Position numbers and translations under genes: made by a program
Shown: positions 14,301 to 26,400 of the stretch, piece after piece
Layout of the letters: each line of letters starts with the position of its first letter
Numbering within the stretch: the stretch's first letter is position 1
Notes under the pieces: model-generated
The model's database searches: none
The model's input: only the letters and a program-made list of their open reading frames with translations
Told to the model about the DNA's origin: nothing
Assembly: GCA_024699855.1 (NCBI GenBank)
Contig: JAMPIQ010000001.1
Span: 11,842,001 to 11,906,000, forward strand
Reading direction: 5' to 3'
Source: Aphelenchoides besseyi
Lineage: Eukaryota; Nematoda; Chromadorea; Rhabditida; Aphelenchoididae
Length of the DNA: 64,000 nucleotides

Positions 14301-17300
14301 TGTCAATTGACCGAACTCCATCGACCGCATTCCACGCGATCCAAACATACAAAAACTCGACAGTTGTTTTAATGTCCGGCCATAACTCGATCACACAACT
14401 ATCTTTTTCATCACAAGACTCAACATCCGGCAGCCATGCTTTTGTAGATGGACTACATAAGTCGGCATCTGGACCACCTAAAGAAAACGATTAGCGAGTG
14501 GAGTCTTTTCGTTTGGCATTCTGATTGAAATCTCTTAGAGTGACCAAAAAGTTAAAAAAACCGTTTTTAATGTTACTTGTTGTTAAGTTATTTGAATGTT
14601 TTTAGACCATGGATGTACAACTATTCACGGAGAAGTACGATCCGAACAACCTGATCAATTTGGGCAAATTAACAAACGATGAACTGGTCGATATTTTGGC
14701 TATGAATGTGATTTTCGATACGGAAGAGTTTATCGCTTTCAACAAGCCGTACAATATTCCATACTCGGGTTCAAAGCCGAATCGAATCCAAATCGACCGT
14801 GTACTTCAAGAAGTCAAAAAGCGAATTTGTCCGACTGTTCCTCGATTTTATCTTGCCGAATCATTGGATCGGGCAGCTTCAGGAGTTCTGTTATTTGCCA
14901 AGACAAAGGAGCAGCAAAAGGTGTTTCAAGAATCGTTGGCTAGCGAGCATGTCGGTCATCGTTTTCGTTGTCTGGTTCGTGGAATACCCGAAGAAGAAAC
15001 GGCAACAATCGCAATTCCCCTTCACAAAATGATGAATGGAAAAGACGTCAAGATGCTACCGGCAATCAAGAAAATCTCCGGCAAAGTTTATCATCTGAAA
15101 ACCAAATATCGACTGGTCAATCAGAATCGAGTTGCAAGTGTCTCTGTGTTGGATGTCTTTGTTCCAAACGCTTCTCTTCATCAAGTGAGTTTGCTTTTCC
15201 GAGCTTTTGGATTCTACGTTCTTTAGATTCGCTCTCACTTGGCCTTCGGTGTGAACTGTCCGTTGGTTGGTGAGCAAAAGTACAATCCGAATGAACTGGA
15301 CAAGAACATCGCATTAAGCAATAGAGCCTTGAAACCGTTGGGTTTCCAGGCGAAGAATTATCGAAAAATTCCGATGTTCATTCATTTAGCTGAAACTCTG
15401 ATTCCCAAAGAAAACAAAACTCAGTTTTCCGTTGTCAAAGCCCCGATGCCAACGTATTTCTTGAATGCGTTGAAAAGTTTATCGTTGTTGAAAAAGTAGA
15501 AACCTTATTTGTTGTTTTAAATTTTTACGGGTTCAAAACTTTGTTGTTAGAAATAAATCCACTTAATTACCGGTTGCTTGTTTTGCGTTCCAACGTCCAC
15601 CAAATTCGAAAGAGTTGTTTGCACGAGCTTTGTAAGCGTACTGCACAATTCGACTGTCAATAGAGCAATGAAGATCATCAGCTTGAGCGTTCAATGGTCG
15701 ACATGACTCCCGATCAATCGGTTTTGGCCAGTGCTAATGAGGAACAGGTTTAAGTGATTACGAAGCTTTTGTTTTACCAACTTCAATGATGACGTCCTTC
15801 CAAATTGTTCGATTGAAATCCACGGATTTGTAGGAAATGAATGAACAACATTTTCACTCCACTTGTTTATGTACTTTAGATCAACGTAGCAGTGCATACG
15901 AGCAACCTGTTGAGCAGAAAACTCGTTTACACAACCGAATCCTAAAAACTGCAATTGGTCTTCTTCGAAAACAACTTGCCACTATAGCTCATGTAATTGT
16001 GAACAGGATTGTTGAAGGAATCGATATTTGCTTGACAAACATCATTCGAATTACTGCAAGACGTTTGCTTGGACGTCGGTAGTGTGTCTTCTAACAGATC
16101 ACCTGCAAAGCCAAAGTTGAAATGGTGTGCTCTAAAACTGACCGGTTAAAAGCGATGGTTTAAATTCGTAACACGGATTAAAACAATCCATTTCATCAAC
16201 TCCATGATGCGTGTGATATAGTCCAAGTACATGGCCTATTTCGTGTATCTTCAAATAAGAACTTTGTCATGAAATTAAAAGCTTGTTTACAAGATTGTGA
16301 GTGTGTTTTTGAATTCCAAATTTTGAAGCGTGAATAAGAATTCCACCTTGTACTCCGAAGATTTTTTGTTCGAACGGAAATGTTGACAATCCGATTAGAC
16401 CGTCGTTTGTCCAGTTGGCTACATAAACGGTTAGCATGTTCATGTTATCCAAATTGACTAGCGATTTGTATTCTGCGGCTTCAAGATACCTTCTGAACCT
16501 TCGCAAATGACTAATTCAAAAACTATACCAACAAACCGGTATTTCGATTTCGGATCGAAACAACGATGGTTTTCTTCTTCTTGACAACAATCTCCACCGT
16601 CCCAGTGGTTTTGTTCAGTGTTACATTCGGGATCACAGAGTCCATTTTTAATCGACTCTACAGGACAAATTAACTAAAATTGAATAACAATCTAGTAATC
16701 AAGACTAAAGTTACCGTATTGTTACATTCATCGTTGCCAAAAGAAAACCCACGACAATCCGAATCGCAATTGCCATTTGAAGACTCCTGATCGCAACCAA
16801 AAACGATCATTTTGTGTCGTAGATTGCTGTTGTTCATTCTTTCAATATGTAACTGCCAAGTGATGTTGTATCGACTGAATGCAGCAACTAACTCTCGATG
16901 TTGCAGTTCAATCTGCTCATCAGTGATTGTTGGATTGCTAAACCAAGTAGTTTAATTTCGGTTTATTTGATCGCTTCACCTCCCATCGTTTTCACTGATC
17001 ACAACAACTCGATATCTCAGAACTTTTTGCTTCCTCCGTTCCACATTAATCACGTAGTTGTTCAAAACCACTGGATTATCACACACAGTCACTCCACAAA
17101 ACGGAACTTCAACTTCTGATTCATCCTCTTGATCTGCGGGCGCAAACTCAATGTTATAGTCCTAAGCGAATGATTATATTCAGAAGCCTTAACCCACTGG
17201 TTTCGACTGCATTTGAAGTTCGCGATGAGAAAGTGATTTGGACCAAATACGAACGCTGTGAATCCAACCGTGAAAGTGGTTTGGAAACATACGGACAATT

Positions 17301-18089
17301 TTACATTTGCTTTCAGTTTCCGAAAACAAAGGAATTGAAAACTGCAAAAAGAAATCTGTCGATCAGTTTCTTGTCGTTTACCACTTCAAACATCAATCTC
17401 TCCAATGCTCCATTTTTGTAAACTCGTAGCGAATTACCGTCGAAAGTAATTTGTATACGTTCAGTTCGATAAAGACGAAGTGCTTTGTATAATCTAAAAC
17501 AGCTGGTCAGTAAGACCAAAAATCTCAACAACCAACTTTACCTTAACCTATGAATTTCATTGCTCATTGACGATTTTAATCGAACGGTTAGTCGATTTTC
17601 TTGCTTTTCACTTTCATCTTCCGACTCAAATCGAACTTCGATCGTTGGATGACGATCGGGTTGACAGCGATCGAAGATCCCTAAGCGCGTATATAATGCG
17701 ATATTAAACAAAGCTCTTACCAAAAAGACTTTCTGTTGATTGGCCTCCTTCCGCTGTCAATGTTAATTCGATCGTGAACTCGTAACGAGTTTTGTTGATC
17801 CACTTCTCGACATCATAGCTGGATACTGTAAATGATTCAAAGCTTCGAAACAAAGAAAACTGTTCAGAATAAGCTTGTTGTTCTCGTTTGACTCGTCGAT
17901 TCTGATGTCCACGCGATGGCTTAGAACTGAAAGCTTGTTGCGTGGATTCGATGTACGAAAGACTTACTGAGAACAGGCGGCAAAGTCGTTTTGAATTTCT
18001 TTCCTAATTTGCTCGACATGTAGACGACTTGCGCACTTGACGTGTATAAGGAAAATGAAATAAATTAATAAGCAATACGATTTGAACAT
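11370..18089 (-). CDS. pappalysin (PAPP-A family) secreted metalloprotease
   Basis: Start ATG at 18089 opens a clear signal peptide ([19 protein letters not shown]). A laminin-G-like N-terminal region follows (about 18000-17100). Next come two Lin-12/Notch repeats, one reading NGLCDPECN...WDGGDCC near 16,600. The zinc site [15 protein letters not shown] is at about 16,200 and the Met-turn HNYMSYS near 15,980. After these, [11 protein letters not shown] and [13 protein letters not shown] match human PAPP-A closely as I recall it. The C-terminal half holds sushi (CCP) modules around 12,900-11,900 and a final Notch-type repeat, [20 protein letters not shown], at about 11,800. Estimated length is about 1,600 residues, the same as human PAPP-A. 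That enzyme cleaves IGF-binding proteins outside the cell; the substrate here is unknown. About twenty introns are near 40-50 bp; one of 1,093 bp (14478-15570) contains another gene. Confidence 0.88.
14478..15570 (-). other. large pappalysin intron that hosts a complete nested gene
   Basis: On the minus strand the exon ending ...WNAKQAT at 15571 is followed by a GTAATT donor. The next exon starts at 14477 after TTTCTTTAG and continues in frame as [15 protein letters not shown], a segment with a counterpart just after the protease domain of PAPP-A. The intron is about 25 times the usual length, and almost all of the excess is the opposite-strand pseudouridine synthase gene. Confidence 0.85.
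14609..15499 (+). CDS. RluA-family pseudouridine synthase, RPUSD4-like, nested in the pappalysin intron
   Basis: Two exons, 14609-15184 and 15227-15499, with a 42-bp intron, encode 282 residues. Residues 45-55 ([11 protein letters not shown]) form the RluA 'KP' motif. The catalytic segment at about 90-105 reads [13 protein letters not shown]. Across the splice junction, [18 protein letters not shown] matches the conserved HQ(I/L)R-HL(A/S)FG block of RPUSD4. There is no S4 domain. Family members convert uridine to pseudouridine in mitochondrial rRNA or mRNA; no clean presequence is visible. The usual catalytic motif is RLD; here Arg is Ser while the catalytic Asp is kept. The ATG sits in ACCATGG directly after TGTTTTTAG, which looks like a splice (perhaps trans-splice) acceptor. 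AATAAA at 15552 would end the transcript before the host exon. Confidence 0.85.
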
Positions 18090-18288
18090 AATGTTTTACA
18101 GACATGTGTTTTGTGTTCTTTGGCATTTTATGTTTGACACTGTGGTTTTCGGTTGTCAGTTGTCAATCGGCAGTTTCTTTGATCCGGCTATAGAATTACA
18201 GCACGAATATCAGTCAGAATCCAAAAGTTAAACTTCCTGTAAACAACGGTTTTTATTGAAAAGAAAAGGGACGAGTGATTAAATTTGT

Positions 18289-18620
18289 CTAATCGACATA
18301 ACGTCCTTTGAGTAGGTAGTCGAGGTTAACATTGGAATCAATATCATATTCGCTTGTAACATTCAGAGTCATTGAGCAGTTGTTGTAAAGACCCAGAGAT
18401 TTAAATTCGTTCGTTTTTTACATTGACATTCAAATACTAACAACCACTGGACATGTTTATTCGTTCCGTTCAAATGGAAGTCTCGAACACTTCGGAGCGA
18501 AAGGCGCCATTCGAGTTTAGTTGAATTAGTCAGCGGAACAAAGCTGTCGGTCCTTGTTGCTTATTCTGAAAGATCGCATAGCCGCAGAGCAATTGGTCAG
18601 AACCTTCGGGGATTTTAGTT
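18289..18620 (-). pseudogene. possible broken secreted-protein gene remnant
   Basis: Three protein-like stretches follow each other on the minus strand in different frames: LLCGYAIFQNKQQGPTALF (about 18,570), TNSTKLEWRLSLRSVRDF (about 18,500) and LGLYNNCSMTLNVTSEYD ending at TAG 18289-18291. TTTATT at 18250-18255 would be a minus-strand AATAAA. I found no GT...AG pair that joins the frames, and a TAA lies in frame just before the last stretch. It could be a decayed gene, or a real one whose splicing I have missed. Its position just beyond the pappalysin start suggests no functional link. Confidence 0.3.
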
Positions 18621-18749
18621 CATTGGACTCTGGACAGCGACCTTTCGAGCTCACAAGCTTGCGGTTTGCAGGTGTCGGATCAAATTCGAATTGTCAACTC
18701 ATGTTGGTGCTACAATAAGTCTACTCATTTGATCATGATATAATCTCAA

Positions 18750-19367
18750 ATGGTAATCGTACAGTTCTGTCAAAAACAACTGACAATTCTTTCAGACATT
18801 CCTTAAGTTTGGAGTTGGTTCGCTCTTGGCTGTTTACCTTTGTCTGGCCGTTGCTTCGTTGTTTCTTGGGTTCAGTAGCAAGTGGTTGTTGACCGTTGGT
18901 TTTGTCTTTTTGATTTTTGCGTTTTTCGCTTCATTTTATCTTCACGGCTTGAAAAGCAAGAACGAATGGTTTTGTATTCCGTTTCTGGTCTCAGAAGTTC
19001 GCATGATTCCAATCGAATGATCTAAAAATGGTTTTCAGTTGATTCTACGACTGTTCATCATAATTGCAACAATAATTCTCTGGATGACATTTATGCTCTC
19101 CATGTTCGATTTGATTGAAATCGAACGTCCAGTTGGTAGGGAACATTAGCACTTCATTCTATGATCGAGATTTTAGATTTCATTTCGGGTACCACTTTCC
19201 TTTTTCTCGCCTCCACATTATCGACGTTCATTTTAACGTTTTTGATTGCAATTTATTTTCCAATATACGATGGTTATCGACAGATCAAGAAAGAGCAGGA
19301 TCGAGAGAAAGAGAATGGTGACTGTTACATGCATTTGAGTTTCACATCTCGGCCCACTGCTCTCTGA
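18750..19367 (+). CDS. small four-pass membrane protein, family unknown
   Basis: Exons 18750-18752 (just the ATG), 18796-18996, 19039-19135 and 19177-19367 sum to 492 nt, or 163 residues. Four hydrophobic segments lie at about residues 5-27, 30-52, 66-90 and 104-129. The C-terminal tail is charged (YRQIKKEQDREKENG). In-frame TAA just before the ATG supports the start, and exon 2 has no Met of its own. The topology recalls small tetraspan families such as LAPTM or MARVEL proteins, but I see no diagnostic motif and leave the function open. Its 3' end faces the 3' end of the minus-strand gene starting at 19831. Confidence 0.65.
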
Positions 19368-19394
19368 GAAGTTTGAAACAACATTGTGAATAAG

Positions 19395-19831
19395 TTAACG
19401 TGATAACGAGTTTCGATCATTTTGCTGTTCGTTTCGTCGTCGCAACTCTCGATTTCGTTCTACGCGTTTAGCCAACGGACTGTTCGGACAAAACCAACAA
19501 CCGAGGAATACGAACACTGAAAACATTTTGTTGTTAGTCAATAAACATTTAAACACACTCGTATAGGACTTACACAAAAGCAAGATAATTGCGCAGAAGA
19601 TCAGAGCGAAGAAAAGTCCCGTGTGAACCGGATATCGACAACAAGACGGCAAATCCGCTCCACCTATGTAGTAATAAGAACAACAATAAACGTGGTCGTC
19701 CGGATCTGTTGGTCGCGGACAATACGCTCCGTATCCTAAATGTTTCAGGTTAACATCGTTTCTTCGAATTCCCGACCTTGATTGCTGTCACACCAGAAAA
19801 CTCGTCGACCGCTCAACGTTCCTTCGATCAT
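19395..19831 (-). CDS. small single-pass membrane protein with Cys-rich shisa-like ectodomain
   Basis: Exons 19831-19777, 19735-19574 and 19516-19395 give 339 nt, or 112 residues, with phases that fit exactly and an in-frame stop upstream of the ATG. There is no N-terminal signal peptide. A Cys-rich stretch (residues 14-50: FWCDSN..., AYCPRPTDPDDHVYCC, LPSCCRY) precedes a hydrophobic helix (about 55-78), and the tail is Arg/Asn/Gln-rich (RNRELRRRNEQQ). The CPR-x-D-x-D-x-YCC...CC spacing followed by a membrane helix is like shisa, WBP1 and VOPP1 proteins, which act as adaptors in ER, Golgi or endosomal membranes. The assignment to that group is tentative; the gene structure is solid. Confidence 0.7.
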
Positions 19832-22800
19832 TTTTCCGGCCAGTTGCTCACTCGGTTCTCATTCTTTTGTACAAAAATCGGAGATCGAGCTGTAGCGGAC
19901 GGAGACGTGAGTCACGGGCTGATGATTGAGTTCACTTCAGTGTTTTCCTTCACATGTCCATCCCTTTTTTGCTCAAATCTTATAACAAACAAAAACTTCT
20001 ATTTAAATACCGTAACCATTGGCTGGCCGTAAAAACATCTCCAAATGTGCAATTCCGAAGGGACATTACGAACCTTCATTTAACAGCAATACTCGACCGC
20101 TAGTCGTCAAGAAGTCGAGATTTCAACTCGATGGACTCGTATTCTCAGCGGACTTCGACATTTGAGGTGTGAAGATGAGTGTCGAATGCAATTCGCGAGA
20201 CGTTTTTGATGCCCGATCTCCCCATCAACCAGTCAAACAAATGTCGTGGAAGTTTGAACAGAGTTTTTGATTTGCATGACAAGTTTCTGGCCGACGGCAA
20301 AGCGGTCGACTGCCGAGAAATTTGAAGTGGTCACGAGTTCAATTCGCGCAATTGGACGTTCCACTCGAAGTCGATTGACACTCTCGACGACGTCTAATAT
20401 CCGCCGGCACACAAACTGACCGTATAGCAAACGCAAATACTCAACGGTCGTATTTTTAATTTCCGCTTTTCAGCCGTTTTTCCGGCATTTACGTGCATCC
20501 ATTAATTAAACGGCATTTGAGCTGAAAACCCGGGCATTCTTTCGCAACAGACCCAACGCCTCGCGGCTCGAATTGGATTTGCATCTCGTCGATGGCTTCG
20601 TGGACATGCGCGAAATTTGTTTAGCAAAATAAAAGTCCCATCTTTCTGCGTTTTTTGAGTTGTCAACGTGGAAATTTGGCTCCACGAACTGACCTTTAAC
20701 TCCACGGGTTTTGATCGAATTCTTCGGCGGTTTCGGAGCAGAAACTTGGCATTTGCTCCACGCGTAAGATCCTCATTCCACGCGATAAGTGACGCGATTA
20801 GATTGATTGGCCGATGGGCACGTTGATTTGCGGATTATCATTCGTTTTGTTGTGTCAGAGGCGGCGAGCAATTGTTTCGTTACGTTGTTTATGTCTAATT
20901 CATCATTTAATGAAAACGGTGACTGTTTGACGACGGAGAGTCAAATGTCATCTGTGCATGAATGCCTTTTGTTCGAAGGTGAATTGGTGGCACATTCTCT
21001 GTTCCTAGAACTTTTTGCCGTCCATGAATCGGCAAAGGGAGAGCCGAACTCATTAATCATTGCGAGTCGAAAAGGAACGTAATTTGCTTCATAAATACGA
21101 CCTTTTCGTCTCGTCCTTCGATCGTTTGATTGTGCGACTTCAATCTCATGGCTCGTTTTTCTTGTGGTCGTTGAAGGCGGCAAAAATTGGTGACGGAACG
21201 GCGTTTTTTGCCGTCGTCCGACAGGTTGACAAGTTGGTTGTGACCGCGCGACGATGAATCACTTGAATTCGTTTTCGGTCGAACGTTGTGCTCTGGAACT
21301 TTTTACGACAACAACTCTGTTGGTGTCGAGCTGATTGCCACCGTCTTTTCAATCATTCGAGAATGATCGACGGGTGTTATGCCTTTTGAGTTTATTTTGA
21401 GAAAACGGCCGAATTATGTTCGTTTCTTTGTTCTTCGCATCATGTGCGAACAAAACGAGCAAATCGCCGATGGCTGCAACAAATTCCCGACGTCTGTTTT
21501 CCACTGGAGCAATCTGTTCGTCGTCTTTTATGAGTGACTGGTTGTTCCGATCGCGCTACCGATGTTTATGGCGCTCGTAGACGTTTGGCATTTAGCTTAT
21601 GGACGGCGGTGAAATCGATTTGTGTAGACGAAAAGCGTGTTGTGTTGGTAAACGAAGTTCGGTTTTTATCTTTTGGCCGTTTGTTTCGGCATTAACTTTT
21701 GAAGAAAAAGTTTTTTGGTTGAGAAAAGGCGTTGTAATTCGATAGCAACGACAAACGTTTTTAACGTCTTTTAGATTTTCTGTTTTTTACGTAATGATAG
21801 GAAAAGTAGTCAATCAACTCGTGGGACTGATTTGATGACATTCGATCCCACTCGCGCTCGTTTTTTCGGTTTCTGTCCCTGTCGCATGAGGTCCGGTTTT
21901 GTGACCACGATTTACGAAGACTGTTTTCTGTTCGACTTCCGTTTGTATTCTCTCTCTGACCACTACTAATGCATTTTCTGAACTCCGCACTTTGACGTCT
22001 TCGAGTTGCTTATCAGCACTGCAGATTGACAGATGGGTCCGTGGCTTTTCCGTAAAAATAACTCACCAGACAGTTTGCCGATGAACGGATTTGCGCGAGA
22101 ATCCGGGAAGTTGTGGGACAGTCGTGGCAATTCGGGGAATCACAACTTGCCGCCAGCTGCGCGCCGACAACTCGCTGTCAAACGTCCGCATCGAATGCAA
22201 ATGGACGTTACGACGAGGGTTGCAATTTTGCGCCGTCACACGTGTTTTTTTAAATCGAGTGCTCAAGAACACAAACGTTACGATCTTGCGCAGGTGTTTG
22301 GCATCGATCTCAATGGACGAACGATTCCATTGAGCAAAGTTCTCAAACTGTCAGTTCGCGTGGTCATCAAATGGTTCGATTCCAGTCCTTCTTGCTATTC
22401 TGCCTTGTTATCTAATGCATTCAATGGACTTTGCAGTCTCATCAGCATTATGTTCGCATGGTTGAAATGCAGCAAAATACCGATGTTGTTTCGTTTCAAC
22501 TACTTGTGTGTCCTCTCGAGATCAATGAATTTGATGACACACTTCCGCTGAGAAAAAATCTCTTTCTTGCATGGCCACAGGGTTTGATTCATTGCGAGCG
22601 TTCGTAAATTTTAACTGCTCCGTTTTATGACCATTAGACGTCTTCCCCTTCACGCCTCGGCCTCCTGTTGAGAGTTTTGAACCATCCAACGATCGCGTGT
22701 AATGTTTGTCTTTGGAATATTAACTCACGGTCTGTCACGCTCAAAAAACGAAACTCTTCGTTTCGGCATTTGACGTCGAACGGCGTGCACTTCCGACTTC

Positions 22801-23432
22801 AACAAATGGAAATAAACTTTGCACTCAACTAACATTGTTGCTGGATCACTTTAAAAGATGCCTCAGGCAACGGTTCATTTTTTCTCGCTCTTCCTATTCT
22901 AAGAGCGCGTCGGTTGTCGCGTCGTTGGTCGAATAGTCTCCGCCTGTTTTGCTCAACGGACTGCTGCCAGCCGCTTCCTTCCGGCCATTTCCACGACTTT
23001 GTCTGATGAGTCCCCCAAGTTTTTGGGTAGTCAAGCGCGCAGTTTTGGGTTGAGATTTGAGGTTTCCGGCAGACAGGAATTTTGTTGGTCAGCAGTTTTT
23101 TGTTGAATGAAGTCAATGACCACTCTGCCTTTTTGTTTTGATCAGCCGTCACTGCTGATACGCTAATCCATTTTCCGTAGTCGCGCCTCCTGGGGCTTCT
23201 TCCCTTTATTTCCATTGGCCATTGATCAATCGGTCGCTGCTTTCTGAGTGATCTCGTCGGTTGATGGGTCGATTTTGATTTACGATGTGCCGGCGTTTTG
23301 GACCTCCGAACGTTCAATTTGCTTTCACTAAATGACATTTACGTTTTCGATTTGAATTGCACTCATAATTCATGTTTGGTTTGTTTCAGTGCATTCGACC
23401 GGAGAACAAGAGCGAATGATTATCTGATCACA
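19832..23432. other. 3.6-kb stretch without a supported gene
   Basis: Open frames of 169-172 codons exist (22033-22551 on +, 22829-23338 on -), but they overlap others on the opposite strand and show no domain, and no splice-linked partner was found. The stretch most likely holds regulatory DNA and untranslated exons of the kinesin gene starting at 23433. Confidence 0.45.
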
Positions 23433-26400
23433 ATGACGATTCAAACATCGCCGAGCAGTTCGGATCAAGTAAAAGTGGCAGTTCGAGTTCGTCCGTTTAA
23501 CAAGCGCGGTAGGTGACTAATGTGATTTTAGTTGTCGACCAAAAAGGTCGATGAGACCGTTGGGATCTCCTAACCTTCGAATGGGCTTTTTGCATCGGGT
23601 CGTTAGAGGCAAATAAACAGGAACGTGTCCCATTGGGGTCTTTCGCTCGCTCATGCACTTCAAATGGACAACAAGCTCTCGCAGCGATGTGATTAACGTG
23701 GCTGATAAAAATTCAAAACCGCGCATATACGACTTCATCCATCAAAATGCCACAGCACTCAACTTTCGAAGTTTTGCTACAAAATTCATTCCGCAAGTGG
23801 ATATCAACAGTGTAAGGGCTTACGAACTGCCACCGTATTCGAAATTACGAGTAAATGAAAGACGAACAGCAAAAATCGTCCATTCGCGTGGCCTAAGGCG
23901 AATCGTGAAATTCGATTTGGAAATTTCCGTCGCGCTGACCGTAAAATCGCAAAACACGTCCATGCAAATAAAAAACCTTTTTGCCGCTCTTGCCATCCGC
24001 CAACTTTACGACTAACCACAAGGTCCACAGAGCGATGAACTTCGTCATTTGATTAGTCGGCAGAGACCGTTGGTTGTCGCCGCTTCTCGTTGGGTCTCGA
24101 AAATTGACGCTTTAAGGGCGAAGGTGCAAAATGACTAAAAAAGTAATTTAGAAATCGAACTTGGAACGAAATGTGTGGTGCAAATGCAACAATCACAGAC
24201 ACTACTCAGCTTTCCGAAAGACGAGTGAGCTACATACAATTACTCATACTTATGCTCATAATCGATTACAGAAAAGCACCCAAAGTCTTTGCTTTCGATC
24301 ATTCCTTTGATTCAATTGACACCAATCAGCCGACGTTTGCAAGTCAAGAGCATGTTTTCGAATCAATTGGCGTTGGAGTGGTTGAAAACGCATTCTCCGG
24401 CTACAACGCTTGTGTTCTTGCCTACGGTCAAACAGGCAGTGGAAAGAGCTACACGTGAGTTTTATTAATAAGCATCTGTAGATTCGTTTGTTGTAGGATG
24501 ATGGGAAGTTCAAATGATCCCGGACTGATACCACGACTTTGCGATCGTATATTCAGTCGAATTGATGTCGAATCCAATGAACAGACAAATTTTAAAGTTG
24601 AGATTTCGTACATTGAAATTTACAACGAAAAGATCTACGATCTTCTGGATCCAAGAAGGTGAGTTATAGGACATGAATGCGTAATCAACTACTCTTCAGC
24701 GCTACAAAACGACCGTTGAAAGTTCGAGAACACGCAGTTTTGGGTCCAATGGTCGAAGGTTTAACGGAACTCGCAGTTTCATCGTTCGAACAAATTCACG
24801 AAGTTCTTAACGAGGGAAACAAAGCAAGAACAGTGAGTTCAAATGTCTCAGTAACAATCAGATGAGTGTGTTTAGGTCGCATCAACAAACATGAATGCTG
24901 AAAGCTCACGTTCACATGCTGGTGAGTGGATGGTGGGCACAAATAAACGAAAGATTCTTTCAGTTTTCACTTTGCGTTTAACAACTCGACAAACTTCAGA
25001 CGACAATTCGGTAAGCGATCGAAATTGTTTGTTTCGATTCAAATTGTTTAGCTTGTTGGTGAAAAAGTGAGTAAAATATCTTTGGTCGATTTGGCAGGTA
25101 AAATGCTATAAAGTTAATGGGAATAAAGAAATCGTATTCAGGAAGTGAACGAGCAACCAAATCGAAGGCGATAGGAAAGCGATTGGAGGAAGGCGGCAAT
25201 ATTAATAAGGTTGTTTGCTTATATTAAACCTAATAACCTCTTTCTGTTGAAGTCGTTGACCTCATTAGGAATGGTGATTTCTGCATTGGCTGAAAGAGGA
25301 GGAACTGGACGAAAAGAAAAATTCATTCCGTATCGCGATTCCGTACTCACTTGGCTTTTGAAGGATAATCTCGGTGGTAATAGCAAAACGGTGATGATTG
25401 CAACTTTGTCGCCCTCGTCCGACAACTTCGAGGAAACGCTCTCAACATTGCGATATGCCGATAGTGCCAAGGTAATATTCATTTGAGTTCTGTATTCATT
25501 GATTGACCTCTTTCAGCGTATTGTCAATCACGCGGTTGTCAACGAAGATCCAAACGCGAAAATTATTCGAGAGTTACGCGAAGAAGTTGAAACACTTCGG
25601 ATGCAGATCAACCAGAGTCAGGAACGACAAAATGTAACTTTTCATTGGCTGTGAATAGTGGTGATTTCGGGTTTAGGAAGCCGAAGAACTTCGCGAACGA
25701 TTGGCTGAAGCAGAGAAATTGGTCGCTCAAATGAACAGATCGTGGGACGATCGATTGCGCGAAACCGATCGTTTGAATCAGGAACGTCGACGTGACTTTG
25801 CAGAGATCGGAATTAGTATGACCGATGGAATCAAAGTTCAAAACGATCGTTTCTATCTGGTCAATTTGAATGCCGATCCGAGCATGAATGAACTTCTGGT
25901 GTATTACGTCAATCAACGAGCGGTGATTGGAAGTCGCGAATCCACGGATCCAACCGAACGTGTCGATTTTCTTTTCACTGGAATTGGCGTCAAGCCTCGA
26001 CATGCAGAACTATTCATTTCAAACGAAGATTCGGATGCTCATCTTTACGTTCAGATTTTCGCCGTAGATGCGCGTGTTTGTGTAAATGGAATTCCCGTTG
26101 AATATGGAACAGAAGTCTTGTTGAGGAATGGAGATCGTCTTCTCATTGGAAATAATCACTTTTTCCGTGTTCATTGTCCATCGGATAGTGATGAATTGAC
26201 GAATGAATTGAACAGCTCAATGAACTCATCAGTTCACGTCGACTATAACAGAGCGTGGTTGGAAGCAAACTCGTCCGTGGCCGATTCAGCACAGAATCCG
26301 GTTAAAGCAGTCGATGCTTATATTGAAAAGATTGCTATTAAACACGAAGTAATGGAAAGCCCGCAAAGTTAATTGGGAACTTTATTTCAGGAAGAGAAAC

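Noticed and set aside
22033..22551. 172-codon plus-strand open frame
   Set aside because: No domain, no signal or membrane segment, overlaps frames on the other strand, and no splice-linked neighbours; likely chance in stop-poor DNA.
22829..23338. 169-codon minus-strand open frame
   Set aside because: Basic, low-complexity translation with no family resemblance; sits just upstream of the kinesin start and looks like untranslated or regulatory sequence.
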